DNA of 64,000 bases from Mesorhizobium loti (GCF_001510895.1 NZ_LPWA01000153.1:62001-126000); one strand, 5' to 3'; counted from the first letter of the stretch, positions 37,270-47,098 are shown. Program-made: numbers and translations. Notes: a model not told the origin generated them from the letters alone.

Positions 37270-38133
37270 ATGACGGCGGCGATGGACGAGCTTCTCGACA
37301 TTCTCGACCTCGAGCAGCTCGAACACAACCTGTATCGTGGTCGCAGCCCCAAGCTCGACTGGCAGCGGGTGTTCGGTGGCCAGACCATCGCCCAGGCGCT
37401 GGTCGCGGCCCAACGCACGGTCGAGCCCGAGCGCCATGTGCATTCGCTGCACGGCTATTTCATGCGGCCCGGCGACACCAAGGTGCCGATCGTCTACGAG
37501 GTCGACCGCATCCGCGACGGCGGCTCCTTCACCACGCGCCGGGTGGTGGCGATCCAGCACGGGCAGGCGATCTTCTCGCTGGAAGCCTCGTTCCAGCAGG
37601 ACGAGGTGGGGCTGGAGCATCAACTGCCGATGCCGCGCGACGTGCCGGCGCCCGACACGCTTTTGTCGCAGCGCGAGCTTTTGGGCAAATTCGGCGAGGC
37701 GGTGCCGGAAGGCATCAAGCGCTACTGGGAGCGCGACCGGCCGATCGAGATGAAGCCGGTGATGCTGAAGCACTATACCAGCCGCGAGAAGCTGGAGCCT
37801 GAGCAGAACATCTGGATCCGCACCACCGGTCCGGTGCCGGAAGACCGCGCCACGCAGGCGGCGGTCCTCGCCTACCTTTCCGACATGACGCTGCTCGATA
37901 CCTCGACCTTCGCGCATGGCCGCGCCATCTTCGACCGAGACATCCAGGCGGCCAGCCTCGACCATGCGATGTGGTTCCACCGCAGCCATTCGCTGGACGA
38001 CTGGATCCTCTACACGCAGGACAGTCCCTCGACGCAAGGCTCGCGCGGTTTCACCCGCGGGTCGCTGTTCGCGCGCGACGGAACCCTGATCGCCTCGGTT
38101 GCCCAGGAAGGCCTCATCCGGCTGAAACGATGA
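37270..38133 (+). CDS. tesB: Acyl-CoA thioesterase II
   Basis: 287 residues. A double hot-dog fold: RVFGGQTIAQALVAAQRTV in the first half, with VHSLHGYFMRPGDTKVPIVYEV, and DIQAASLDHAMWFHRSH in the second half, with SRGFTRGSLFARDGTLIASVAQEGLIR. It hydrolyses medium and long acyl-CoA to fatty acid and CoA. It is complete and the usual length. Confidence 0.95.
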   Translation: MTAAMDELLDILDLEQLEHNLYRGRSPKLDWQRVFGGQTIAQALVAAQRTVEPERHVHSLHGYFMRPGDTKVPIVYEVDRIRDGGSFTTRRVVAIQHGQAIFSLEASFQQDEVGLEHQLPMPRDVPAPDTLLSQRELLGKFGEAVPEGIKRYWERDRPIEMKPVMLKHYTSREKLEPEQNIWIRTTGPVPEDRATQAAVLAYLSDMTLLDTSTFAHGRAIFDRDIQAASLDHAMWFHRSHSLDDWILYTQDSPSTQGSRGFTRGSLFARDGTLIASVAQEGLIRLKR

Positions 38134-38282
38134 GCCGGCTTCGAGTAGCAGCCTAGAAAACAGGCATTTTATAAAATTTGCCTATTTCTTAATCAGTCAC
38201 CCTGACGCCCTCGCGCACGAAAAATGTGCAAGGGTCGCCCATCCCCTTTGTTTACAACAGGTTAACGGCCTGCTTCGGCAAT

Positions 38283-38298
38283 TGGCACGGAGCTTGAA
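38283..38298 (+). promoter_or_regulatory. Sigma54 (RpoN) promoter of glnK-amtB
   Basis: TTGGCAC-GGAGC-TTGA fits the -24/-12 consensus TTGGCAC-N5-TTGC, with GG at 38284-38285 and the -12 dinucleotide reading GA instead of GC. It is about 85 bp before glnK, which NtrC activates from sigma54 promoters in many proteobacteria. The 249-bp gap upstream shows no other gene. Confidence 0.75.
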
Positions 38299-38382
38299 TC
38301 CTGTCCGGCACTCTCCGGCTCTCCTCGGGATCGGTGAAGGTGTGCAAACGCGGGGGACCGCAACAGCAAAGGGTGAGACCTT

Positions 38383-38721
38383 ATGAAAATCGTGATGGCA
38401 ATCATCAAGCCGTTCAAGCTCGACGAGGTGCGCGAAGCGCTCACCGCCGTCGGCATCCAGGGCCTGACCGTCACCGAAGTCAAAGGCTACGGGCGTCAGA
38501 AGGGGCATACGGAAATCTACCGCGGCGCGGAATATGCGGTCAGCTTCCTGCCCAAGATCAAGATCGAAGTCGCCGTCGGCGCCGACATGGTCGACAAGGC
38601 CGTCGAAGCCATCAGCGCGGCCGCCAAGACCGGCCAGATCGGCGACGGCAAGATCTTCGTCTTCGGCATCGACCAGGCCGTGCGCATCCGCACCGGCGAA
38701 ACAGACACCGACGCGCTCTAA
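38383..38721 (+). CDS. glnK: Nitrogen regulatory protein PII (GlnK)
   Basis: 112 residues. MKIVMAIIKPFKLDEVREAL and the T-loop KGHTEIYRGAEY with uridylylated Tyr51 are intact; VGADMVDKAVEAI and TGQIGDGKIFVFGIDQAVRIRTGE carry the ATP/2-oxoglutarate site. The position before amtB identifies it as GlnK rather than GlnB. It blocks AmtB when ammonium is high and signals nitrogen status. Confidence 0.96.
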   Translation: MKIVMAIIKPFKLDEVREALTAVGIQGLTVTEVKGYGRQKGHTEIYRGAEYAVSFLPKIKIEVAVGADMVDKAVEAISAAAKTGQIGDGKIFVFGIDQAVRIRTGETDTDAL

Positions 38722-38754
38722 AGCGGCGACCCAGCTATTCCAACGGAGAGTTCA

Positions 38755-40091
38755 ATGAATATTCCTTCCACCTTGAAGACGACGGGACGCGCGGCCGCTC
38801 TCGTAGCGCTCAGCACGGTCGCCGCCTTGGCGCAGGAAGCTGCTCCTGCAGCCACGGCCGCCGCGCCGGCTACTCCCGCGCCTGTGCTCGACACCGGCAA
38901 CACCGCCTGGATGCTGACCTCGACGGCGCTGGTGCTGATGATGACCATTCCGGGCCTGGCGCTGTTCTACGGCGGCATGGTGCGCAAAAAGAACGTGCTT
39001 GCCACCATCATGCAGAGCTTCGCCATCACCTGCCTGGTGACGGTGCTGTGGTTCATGTTCGGCTATTCGCTGGCCTTCTCCGACGGCGGCGGCATGAACG
39101 CCTATCTCGGCGGCTTCTCGAAATTCTTCCATCATGGCATCACCACCTCGACGCTGTGGCTGCCCGGCGTGGCGAACATTCCTGAATTCGTCTTCTCGAT
39201 GTTCCAGCTGACCTTCGCCATCATCACGCCGGCGCTGATCGCTGGTGCCTTCGCCGAGCGCATGAAGTTCTCGGCGCTCTTGATCTTCATGGGCCTGTGG
39301 CTGGTCTTCGTCTACGCGCCGATCGCGCACTGGGTGTGGGGCGGCGGCTTCCTCGGCTCGGCCGGCGTTCTCGACTTCGCTGGCGGCACGGTCGTCCATA
39401 TCAATGCCGGCGTCGCGGGCCTGGTCTGCGCGCTGGTGCTCGGCAAGCGCGAGGGCTATGGCACCACCAACATGGCGCCGCACAACCTCGTCTATTCGGT
39501 GATCGGCGCTTCGCTGCTGTGGGTCGGCTGGTTCGGCTTCAATGCCGGCTCGGAGCTCGCCGCCGACGGCCTCGCCGGTGCTGCGATGATCAACACGCAG
39601 GTCGCCACCGCCGCCGCGGCGCTGGCTGGATGTTCGCCGAATGGATCGTCGCCAAGAAGCCTTCGGTGCTCGGCATCATCTCGGGTGCTGTCGCCGGCCT
39701 GGTCGCGGTGACCCCGGCCTCCGGCTTCGTCAACCCGACCGGCGCCTTCATCGTCGGCATCGTCGCCGGCGTGCTCTGCTACATCTCGGCGGTCAAGGTG
39801 AAGCACATGTTCGGCTATGACGACTCGCTCGACGCTTTCGGCGTGCACGGCGTCGGCGGCGTCATCGGTGCGCTGCTCACCGGCGCGCTCGCCGATCCGG
39901 CGATCAACGCGCTCGGCAAGGGCGCTTCGGTCGGCACGCAGATCTACGGCATCGTCTTCACCATCCTGTGGACGGCGATCGCCACCTTCGTGATCCTCTT
40001 CATCGTCAAGGCGCTGGTCGGCCTGCGTCCGAGCAGCCAGGAAGAGGTCGAAGGTCTCGACGTCACCCAGCACGGCGAAGTGGTGCCGTAA
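38755..40091 (+). CDS. amtB: Ammonium transporter AmtB (one-base deletion near 39624)
   Basis: A cleavable signal peptide ending near LAALAQEA is followed by eleven membrane helices. Hallmarks: ALFYGGMVRKKNVLATIMQSF, the pore region AHWVWGGGFLG, HINAGVAGLVCALVLGKR with a pore-twin His, and DDSLDAFGVHGVGGVIGALLTG with the second. At 39621-39626 GCGCTGGGCTGG reads GCGCTGGCTGG, breaking the frame at AAALGWMFAEW. It continues one frame over to 40091, and repair gives 445 residues. It conducts ammonium and is gated by GlnK encoded 33 bp upstream. Confidence 0.94.
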
Positions 40092-40172
40092 GGAACGTTA
40101 CCGGCGCCGGCATCCTCCCGCCGGCACGGAAGACAATCCCGTCGTGACGCTCTCGAAAGGGGCTCACGCCTT

Positions 40173-40204
40173 GAGGCCCGGAGCAATCCGGGCCTCCTTT
40201 TTTG
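40173..40204 (+). terminator. Rho-independent terminator after amtB
   Basis: A perfect 10-bp stem, GAGGCCCGGA/TCCGGGCCTC, with a GCAA tetraloop, followed by CTTTTTTT. It is the strongest terminator in the window. Confidence 0.95.
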
Positions 40205-40252
40205 GGAAATCGCATGTGTCGGAGACCGGGCGGCGCCGGTAAAAGGCCATGG

Positions 40253-40268
40253 TTAATGCGGCCTTAAC
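40253..40268 (+). promoter_or_regulatory. CtrA-type binding site upstream of ftsK
   Basis: TTAA-TGCGGCC-TTAAC is an exact TTAA-N7-TTAAC match, 81 bp before the ftsK start and downstream of the amtB terminator. CtrA controls cell-division genes in alphaproteobacteria, so a role in ftsK timing is plausible. Confidence 0.65.
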
Positions 40269-40348
40269 CTTCCCACCGATAGTCTGTCGTTCGAATCTGC
40301 CGGAGTGCGCCAAGCCCCCGGCCAGGCAACGACTTACGGGGAAGACGC

Positions 40349-42999
40349 ATGCGTTCAGGCGCTTCAGCACCGCTCGCGCTGACCGATACGGGGCACGGCA
40401 TCCAGGCGTTCGCGCGGCGGCAGGTCGGACGGCTGGTCGGCGCCGGCCTGTTCGTGTTCACCGCCTTCGGCGTCGCCAGCCTCGCCACCTGGAACGTCGC
40501 CGATCCGAGCTTCTCGCACGCCACCAACAACATCGTCACCAATGCCATGGGCTATGTGGGCGCGGTGTTTTCCGACCTCGCCATGCAGTTCTTCGGCCTT
40601 GCCGCGGTCGCGGGCCTGGTGCCGGCGGTGATCTGGGGCTTTCTTCTCTTCACCGCGCGCGGCGTCGACAGGCTGCCGAAGCGCGGGCTCGCCTGGTTCG
40701 GCTTCGCGCTGCTTGCGGCGGCGATGGTCGGCTGCGTCACCCCACCCAACACCTGGCCGCTGCGACCGGCCTCGGCGGCGTGTTCGGCGACATGGTGCTG
40801 AAGATCCCGGGGATCGCCGTCGGCGGCTACCCGAAGGGGCTCTTCGCCAGCATCATCGCCGTTGTGTTTGCAGCACCGGCCCTTTGGCTGTTCGCCTATG
40901 GCTCGGCGCTGATTGCGCGCAAGAACGGCTTTGCGGTCATGGAGCGCGCCGCCGAGCCCGATCCGCGCGAGCAGGACGAGCTGCTGTTCGAGGATGAGGA
41001 CGAGGGCGACGAAGGCATTCTTGCGCTTGGCGCCATCACTCATTGGTGGCTGTCGTTCCGTGCCTGGATGCACCGCCGCGCCGCGCGCCGCAGGCTGGAA
41101 CGCGACGAATTCGAGCCGCAGATGGAGCCGCGGGCGAGCGCCTGGCGGCGCGCCGCCGAGCGGGTCGAGTCGGCCGAGTTCGCCGAGTCCCGGATGAGCC
41201 CCGGCGGCCGTGCCCGCGTCGAGCCGGAATTCTTCGCCGCCATGGTCAACGACCGCAGCGCCTCGGTCGATCCGGTCGACGACGATGTCTTCGACGACGA
41301 GGAGGAACAAGACGTCGATTTCGACGACGAGCAGCCTGTCCAGCGCCGCGCCAATGTGCGCAACTTCCGCTCCGATGCGGCGACCCGCGTCGAAGCCCCG
41401 GCGCCGCGCCCGGTGCAAGGCGCGCGCGTCCAGCGCGAGGCGCAGACCTCGCTGATCGGCTCAGGCACGTTCGAGATGCCGTCGCTGCATTTCCTGTCCG
41501 AACCTAAGAACGTGGCTAAGGACCCGAGCCTGTCGAAGGATGCGCTGGAGCAGAACGCAAGGCTGCTGGAAGGCGTGCTCGAGGATTTCGGCGTCAAGGG
41601 CGAGATCATCCATGTCCGCCCGGGCCCGGTCGTCACGCTCTATGAGCTCGAGCCGGCGCCCGGCATCAAATCCTCACGCGTCATCGGCCTTTCCGACGAT
41701 ATCGCCCGCTCTATGAGCGCGATCGCCTGCCGCGTCGCCGTCGTGCCCGGCCGCAACGCCATCGGCATCGAACTGCCGAACGCCAAGCGCGAGACGGTCT
41801 ATCTGCGGGAAATCATGGCGAGCCGCGACTTCGAGACGACCAAGGCCAAGCTCGCGCTGGCCCTCGGCAAGACGATCAACGGCGAGGCGGTCATCGTCGA
41901 CATCGCCAAGATGCCGCACGTGCTGGTCGCCGGCACCACCGGCTCGGGCAAGTCGGTCGCCATCAACACCATGATCCTGTCGCTGCTCTACCGGCTGACG
42001 CCGCAGGAATGCCGGCTGATCATGATCGACCCGAAGATGCTCGAACTTTCCGTCTATGACGGCATCCCGCATTTGCTCACCCCGGTCGTCACCGATCCGA
42101 AGAAGGCGGTGGTGGCGCTGAAGTGGACCGTGCGCGAGATGGAGGACCGCTACCGCAAGATGTCCAAGGTCGGCGTGCGCAACATCGACGGCTTCAATGC
42201 GCGCGTCAGCCAGGCCGAGAAGAAGGGCGAAAAAATCTCGCGCACGGTGCAGACCGGCTTCGACCGCCAGACCGGCGAGGCGATCTACGAGACGGAGGAC
42301 CTCGATCTCGAGCCGATGCCCTATATCGTGGTCATCATCGACGAGATGGCCGACCTGATGATGGTGGCCGGCAAGGACATCGAAGGCGCGGTGCAGCGCC
42401 TGGCGCAGATGGCGCGCGCCGCCGGCATCCATGTCATCATGGCGACGCAGCGCCCGTCGGTCGACGTCATCACCGGCACGATCAAAGCCAACTTCCCGAC
42501 CCGCATCTCCTTCCAGGTGACGTCGAAAATCGACAGCCGCACGATCCTGGGCGAGCAGGGCGCCGAGCAACTGCTCGGCATGGGCGACATGCTCTACATG
42601 GCGGGCGGCGGCCGCATCCAGCGCGTCCACGGCCCGTTCGTCTCCGACGACGAGGTCGAGCGGATCGTCGGGCATCTCAAGCTGCAGGGCGTGCCAGAAT
42701 ATCTCGACGCCATCACCGAGGACGACGAGGAAGACGACGAGGACGGCTCCTCGGGCAGGAGCTCGGGCGGCGGTGGCGGCGGCAATTTCGAGGATTCCGA
42801 CGATCCCTACGACCAGGCGGTGGCGGTGGTCCTGCGCGACGGCAAGGCCTCGACCAGCTACATCCAGCGCCGGCTCGGCATCGGCTACAACCGCGCCGCG
42901 TCGATCATCGAGAAGATGGAGAAAGAAGGCATCGTCGGACCGGCCAATCACGCCGGCAAGCGCGAGATACTGATGCCAACGGAAGACGATAAGTTTTAG
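40349..42999 (+). CDS. ftsK: DNA translocase FtsK (one-base deletion near 40762)
   Basis: Septal ATPase that pumps chromosome ends and activates XerCD at dif. The N-terminus has four membrane helices (LVGAGLFVFTAFGVASLATW onward). A long acidic linker (about residues 210-380) follows, then the motor: VLVAGTTGSGKSVAINTM (Walker A), YIVVIIDEMADLMMVAG (Walker B), VIMATQRPSVDVITGTIK. The C-terminal gamma winged helix, YIQRRLGIGYNRAASIIEKMEKEGIVG, reads KOPS. Near 40762 CTGGCGACC reads CTGCGACC, splitting the frame inside the membrane domain. Repair gives 883 residues. Confidence 0.95.
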
Positions 43000-43167
43000 C
43001 CTGGCGGCGACCACAGGGGCCGGCCGGCAACTTTGAACCTTCTGGCGCGTTTGTGCGACGGGCTGTCGCCCGCGCTTATGCGACCAAGCGCCGTGCGACC
43101 CGCCAAACTTAGGCCCAACTGGGGGTCCAGAGACGCAGACCAAGACAAATCACAGGAAGTGACCGGC

Positions 43168-43836
43168 ATGAAGACCCAGACAGATTTCGCTCCGACCCGC
43201 CGACAGGTGCTCGGCCTTGGCCTCGTGCTCGCGGGCGCCGCCGCCATCAATGTCGTGCCGGGCTTCCAGCTCCTGGCCCAGGCGCAGGCCGCTGTCCCGC
43301 CGGCGGCGCAAAAGATCGCCGACCATTTCTCCTCGGTCAAATCGATGAGCGGCGAGTTCGTGCAGTTCGGCCCGAAGGGCGAGCAGACCGGCGGTAAGTT
43401 CTTCCTCGAACGCCCCGGCAAGATCCGTTTCAACTATGACGGATCGTCGAATTTCCGGGTGATTTCCGACGGTAAATCGGTCGTCATCCTCAACAAGAAG
43501 CTGAACACCTCCGACCTCTATCCGCTGTCGAAGACGCCGCTGAAATTGCTGCTGGACGACAGGATCGACCTCTCCGGCGGACGCGTGAAGGCCGTCAAGG
43601 AGGAGGACGACCTCACCACCATCCAGCTCTCCGACAAGTCGGTGTTCGGCAATGCCCGCATCACCATGATGTTCGATCCGAAGAGCTACGAGCTGCGCCA
43701 GTGGACGATCACCGACGCGCAGGGCAAGGACACGACGGTGATGATCTTCAACGTCAAGGAAGGTGTCTCAATCCCGGACGACACGTTTGCCATCGACTAT
43801 ACGGCGAACCGCGAGCTGAATACCAAGACGCGGTAG
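43168..43836 (+). CDS. lolA: Outer-membrane lipoprotein carrier protein LolA
   Basis: 222 residues from the ATG at 43168 behind CAGGAAGTGACC. The signal peptide has a twin-arginine-like TRRQVLGLGLVLAGAAA and likely cuts after AQAQA. The mature fold has VKSMSGEFVQFGPKGEQTGGKFFLERPGKIRFNYD and ISDGKSVVILNKKLNT, typical of LolA. It shuttles lipoproteins such as Omp19 across the periplasm. It follows ftsK by 168 bp. Confidence 0.9.
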   Translation: MKTQTDFAPTRRQVLGLGLVLAGAAAINVVPGFQLLAQAQAAVPPAAQKIADHFSSVKSMSGEFVQFGPKGEQTGGKFFLERPGKIRFNYDGSSNFRVISDGKSVVILNKKLNTSDLYPLSKTPLKLLLDDRIDLSGGRVKAVKEEDDLTTIQLSDKSVFGNARITMMFDPKSYELRQWTITDAQGKDTTVMIFNVKEGVSIPDDTFAIDYTANRELNTKTR

Positions 43837-43847
43837 CTTGAGGTGAC

Positions 43848-43878
43848 GCCGGCCCGCGGCATGGGCCGGCTTGTCTTT
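43848..43878 (+). terminator. Terminator after lolA
   Basis: An 8-bp stem, GCCGGCCC/GGGCCGGC, with a 7-nt loop, followed by TTGTCTTTAT, 11 bp after the lolA stop. Confidence 0.8.
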
Positions 43879-43928
43879 ATGGCGCGCGGCTGGCAGTAGT
43901 TCGGCGATCTTTTGCCGGACCCGCCTGC

Positions 43929-44735
43929 ATGCCCTTCACCATCGCGACCTGGAACATCAACTCCGTGCGCTTGCGCATGCCGATCGTCGAGCGGCTGCTC
44001 AAAGAACATGCGCCGGACGTGCTCTGCCTGCAGGAAACCAAGGTTCCGGACGAGCTTTTCCCCGAAAAGGCTTTCCGCAAGGCGGGCTATGAGCACATCC
44101 TTTTCCATGGACAAAAAGGCTATCATGGCGTCGCGACCGTGGCGCGCCGGCCGATCGAGCTGGTCGAGAAGCGGCGCTTCTGCGAGATCGACGACTGCCG
44201 GCATCTGTCGGTCAAGGTGCAGGCCGGCTGCAGGTCGATCCTGCTGCACAATTTCTACGTTCCGGCCGGCGGCGACGAGCCGGACCCGGAGATCAACCGG
44301 AAGTTCCGGCACAAGCTCGATTTCGTCTACGAGATGAACGGCGTGCCGGCGAGCCAGGACGAGCTGTCCGCCTCGATCCTGGTCGGCGACCTCAACATCG
44401 CGCCGCAGGAGCATGACGTCTGGTCGCACAAGCAGCTGCTCAACGTCGTCAGTCACACGCCGGTCGAGACGCAAAGTTTCGAGGCGATGCGACAGACCGG
44501 CGGCTGGGTCGACCTGATGCGGCTCTCCGTGCCCGCCGAGCAGAAACTCTACACCTGGTGGAGCTACCGGGCGAAAGACTGGGAGGCATCGGACCGTGGC
44601 CGCAGGCTCGACCATATCTGGTCATCGGCCAACCTGGTGCCAAGCTTCAAAGGCTACGAGATCCTGAAGGCCGCTCGGGGGTGGGAAAAACCATCGGACC
44701 ATGTGCCGGTGATTGCCAGGTTCGATTTGGACTAG
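43929..44735 (+). CDS. xthA: Exodeoxyribonuclease III
   Basis: 268 residues of the exonuclease/endonuclease/phosphatase fold. ATWNINSVRLR supplies Asn, LCLQETKV the metal-binding Glu, VGDLNIAPQEHDVW the catalytic Asp/Asn, RGRRLDHIW the Asp, and SDHVPV the active-site His. It is an AP endonuclease with 3'-5' exonuclease activity in base-excision repair. Confidence 0.95.
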   Translation: MPFTIATWNINSVRLRMPIVERLLKEHAPDVLCLQETKVPDELFPEKAFRKAGYEHILFHGQKGYHGVATVARRPIELVEKRRFCEIDDCRHLSVKVQAGCRSILLHNFYVPAGGDEPDPEINRKFRHKLDFVYEMNGVPASQDELSASILVGDLNIAPQEHDVWSHKQLLNVVSHTPVETQSFEAMRQTGGWVDLMRLSVPAEQKLYTWWSYRAKDWEASDRGRRLDHIWSSANLVPSFKGYEILKAARGWEKPSDHVPVIARFDLD

Positions 44736-44776
44736 AGCCGTCAGAGCGGCCGAAAGCCGTTATGTAGCGATCCTTC

Positions 44777-44945
44777 GCGCCCCCCTCTGTCCTGCCGGAC
44801 ATCTCCCCCACAAGGGGGGAGATCGGCTGTCGTCTCGGCTTTCGCCAATCTCCAACGTCGAATGATGAGCCGCACCGGCGAAGCTGCCAATCTCCCCCCA
44901 AGTGGGGGAGATGCCCGGCAGGGCAGAGGGGGGCGCTGTCCCGCC
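44777..44945. repeat. Intergenic mosaic repeat, family A (copy 5)
   Basis: GCGCCCCCCTCTGTCCTGCCGGACATCTCCCCCACAAGGGGGGAGAT and the inverted CCCCCAAGTGGGGGAGATGCCCGGCAGGGCAGAGGGGGGCGC, very close to copy 4. It lies between convergent xthA and the cyclic-nucleotide-binding gene. Confidence 0.85.
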
Positions 44946-44972
44946 GACCTCTCAGTGATTTCTTTGCAGAAT

Positions 44973-45428
44973 CTACCCCGTGAACCGCGGCGCCAGCGCC
45001 TCGATGCGGGCGATCATCTGCTGGAACTCCTCCAGGATGCGCTCGTGCAGCTGCATAGCCAGCTCCGGATATTCCTCCAGGATGCGGCGGAACATCTTGC
45101 GGCTGAGCCGAATGACTTCCGAATCGGCGGCCGCCGAGGCGCTGGTCAGCCGGTTGGTGTCGGCGATCAAAGCGAGCTCGCTGAGCATGGCGCCCGGGCC
45201 GGCCGTGCCGATCGGGATGCGCTCGCCGCCCTGCTCGCGATAAAGCGCGATCAAGCCGCTGACCACGATATAGGCCGAGTCGGCCTCGTCATCCTCGCGG
45301 TAGAGCTTGTGGTCGGCCTGCAGGAAAGTGTTTTCCGCGCCGAAGGCGAGCAGGCGCAACTGTTCCTGCGTGAAGCCCTGAAAAAGCTTCACGGCGGACA
45401 GGATGCGGATGTCGTCATCCAGCGCCAT
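44973..45428 (-). CDS. Cyclic nucleotide-binding domain protein without DNA-binding domain
   Basis: 151 residues forming a single cNMP-binding domain: LFQGFTQEQLRLLAFGAE, DSAYIVVSGLIALYR and the phosphate-binding cassette PIGTAGPGAMLSELALIADTNRLTSASA. A final helix (RKMFRRILEEYPELAMQLHERILEEF) follows. It stops where Crp/Fnr proteins begin their helix-turn-helix, so it cannot be a classical regulator. It may act as an adaptor. An OmpR-type regulator gene lies 250 bp upstream on the same strand. Confidence 0.85.
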   Translation of the reverse strand: MALDDDIRILSAVKLFQGFTQEQLRLLAFGAENTFLQADHKLYREDDEADSAYIVVSGLIALYREQGGERIPIGTAGPGAMLSELALIADTNRLTSASAAADSEVIRLSRKMFRRILEEYPELAMQLHERILEEFQQMIARIEALAPRFTG

Positions 45429-45601
45429 CCTAGCTGTGTCCCCGAGCGGTCAGTCCAGTCCCTCCTTTGGAGCGCGGTATCCTTTATGGATGCGCGCACT
45501 CCAACCTTCCAATCACGCATCGTACGATGCGTCCAGCGAGCCGATCCATCACCCTCCAGCACCAGGATCGTACCCGAAGCGATCCCGCCCGACCGCTCGA
45601 T

Positions 45602-45664
45602 CTCTTTGCTTTGACGCAATTCCGGACGGAAAGCCGTCTCACACTTTTCCTGGAATTGCTCTAG
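45602..45664. repeat. Palindromic repeat, family D (copy 3)
   Basis: CTCTTTGCTTTGACGCAATTCCGGACGGAAAGCC and ACACTTTTCCTGGAATTGCTCTAGA form an imperfect inverted repeat. The remaining 45429-45601 shows no gene and no clear signal. Confidence 0.75.
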
Positions 45665-45676
45665 ATCATGAAATGT

Positions 45677-46360
45677 TTAAGGAACCAGCTTGTAGCCGCC
45701 GCTTTCTGTCACAAGAATTTCGGCATTGGAAGGATCGCGCTCGATCTTCTGGCGTAGCCGGTAGACATGGGTCTCCAGCGTATGCGTGGTGACGCCGGAA
45801 TTGTAGCCCCACACCTCTTCCAGGAGCACGTCGCGGGTCACCACTTTCTGGTCGGCGCGATAGAGATATTTGATGATAGAGGCCTCCTTTTCGGTCAGCC
45901 GCACCTTGGCGCCGCGCGGATCGATCAAGAGCTTCTGGCTGGGCTTGAACGTGTAGGGGCCGACCGAGAAGGTAGCGTCCTCGCTCTGCTCGTGCTGGCG
46001 AAGCTGCGCGCGGATGCGCGCCAGGAGCACGGCGAAGCGGAAGGGCTTGGTGACATAGTCGTTGGCGCCGGCCTCGAGGCCCAGAATCGTGTCGGAATCG
46101 GTGTCATGGCCGGTCAGCATGATGATCGGCGCCTTGTAGCCGCCCTTGCGCAGGATCTTCACCGCCTCGCGGCCGTCCATGTCGGGCAGCCCGACATCCA
46201 TGATCAGCAGGTCGACAAGGCCGCCTCGCGCCGCGGCGACGCCTTTTGCGGCGGTGGATTCCTGCTGAACGTCGAATTCCTCGTAAAGCGCCAATTGCTC
46301 GACGAGAGTGGCCCGCAGGTCGTCGTCGTCGTCAACGATCAGAATGGTGCGTGATGTCAT
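45677..46360 (-). CDS. OmpR/PhoB-type response regulator (CenR-like)
   Basis: 227 residues. The receiver domain has acidic pocket DDDDD (10-14), phospho-acceptor Asp55 in LLIMDVGLPDMDG and Lys in YVTKPF. The C-terminal winged helix has VRLTEKEASIIKYLYRADQKVVTRDVLLEEVWGYNSGVTTHTLETHVYRLRQKIE. The N-terminus (DLRATLVEQLALYEEFDV) resembles CenR, an essential cell-envelope regulator of alphaproteobacteria; this identification is tentative. No histidine kinase gene is adjacent. The divergent neighbour is an L,D-transpeptidase, a cell-wall gene, which fits an envelope role. Confidence 0.9.
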   Translation of the reverse strand: MTSRTILIVDDDDDLRATLVEQLALYEEFDVQQESTAAKGVAAARGGLVDLLIMDVGLPDMDGREAVKILRKGGYKAPIIMLTGHDTDSDTILGLEAGANDYVTKPFRFAVLLARIRAQLRQHEQSEDATFSVGPYTFKPSQKLLIDPRGAKVRLTEKEASIIKYLYRADQKVVTRDVLLEEVWGYNSGVTTHTLETHVYRLRQKIERDPSNAEILVTESGGYKLVP

Positions 46361-46456
46361 GGATCAATCCGTTGTTTTAAAAAGAATATTCAGTTGACCT
46401 CCCCCCATTTATGCGGAAGCTCACCGGCGCAACAGCCGATCACAGTGATTTGTTCC

Positions 46457-47039
46457 GTGACACAATCATACAAGAAAAAACGCGCGCGCAATGAGGCAGG
46501 CGCATTTTTGCCGAAAGGCCTGGGTGTCCTGGTCGTGCGCGCAAGGCCCGGCAACGCTGCGCAAGGATTCCTCCAGGCGGGCAAAACGGTGTTTCCCTGC
46601 GCGCTCGGACGCGGCGGCATCTCGACAAACAAGCGCGAGGGCGACGGCGCGACGCCGCTGGCCGCGATGCGTATATTGTCAGGCTATTTCCGCAACGATC
46701 AGTTTCCCGGCGGGCGGCGGACGCGGCTGGCGATGGCGCCGATAGGCCCGGACCTCGGCTGGTGCGAGGTGCCGGACGACCGCAACTACAATCGGCCGGT
46801 GAAGATCCCCTATGGCGCCAGCATGAACGGATGCGGCGCGCGACCGCCTCTACGATGTGTGCCTGGTGCTCGACTGGAACATCGCGCCGCGCCGGCGCGG
46901 GCGCGGCAGCGCGATCTTCTTCCACCTTGCGCGTCCCGGCTTCACGCCGACGCAAGGTTGCGTGGCGGTGACAGCCCGCACCATGGCGAGGCTGCTGCCG
47001 CTGCTGTCGGACCGGACGGTGGTGAGGGTGGTGAGGTAG
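46457..47039 (+). CDS. L,D-transpeptidase family (YkuD) protein (two one-base deletions near 46822 and 46841)
   Basis: Three frames join into one YkuD-type domain: VLVVRARPGN and FPCALGRGGISTNKREGDGATPLAAMRIL, then DRNYNRPVKIPYGAS, then HERMRRA, then YDVCLVLDWN, GSAIFFHLARPGFTPTQGCVAV. The last has the catalytic His and the Cys of the [S/T]xGC motif. Two missing C residues within about 30 bp (AGCCATGAA read as AGCATGAA; GCGCCGACC read as GCGCGACC) disrupt it. This family cross-links peptidoglycan or attaches proteins to it. No signal peptide is visible; the GTG start is a guess. Repair gives about 194 residues. Confidence 0.75.
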
Positions 47040-47098
47040 GGGAGTAGGCAGTAGGGGATAGGCAGTGGATGCTCTTTCCCCACTGCCTACTGCCTTGG
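47036..47098. repeat. Inverted repeat of TAGGCAG-type units
   Basis: GGGGAGTAGGCAGTAGGGGATAGGCAGTGG is matched imperfectly by CCCCACTGCCTACTGCC after an 11-nt loop. Structure and unit size echo the TAGCGAA palindrome at 6757-6835. It starts at the stop of the L,D-transpeptidase gene and contains the stop of the convergent DUF1127 gene. Confidence 0.65.

Noticed and set aside
45403..45792. A 129-codon plus-strand frame between the cyclic-nucleotide gene and the response regulator
   Set aside because: It overlaps the ends of both genes and a repeat, has no RBS and no recognisable domain.
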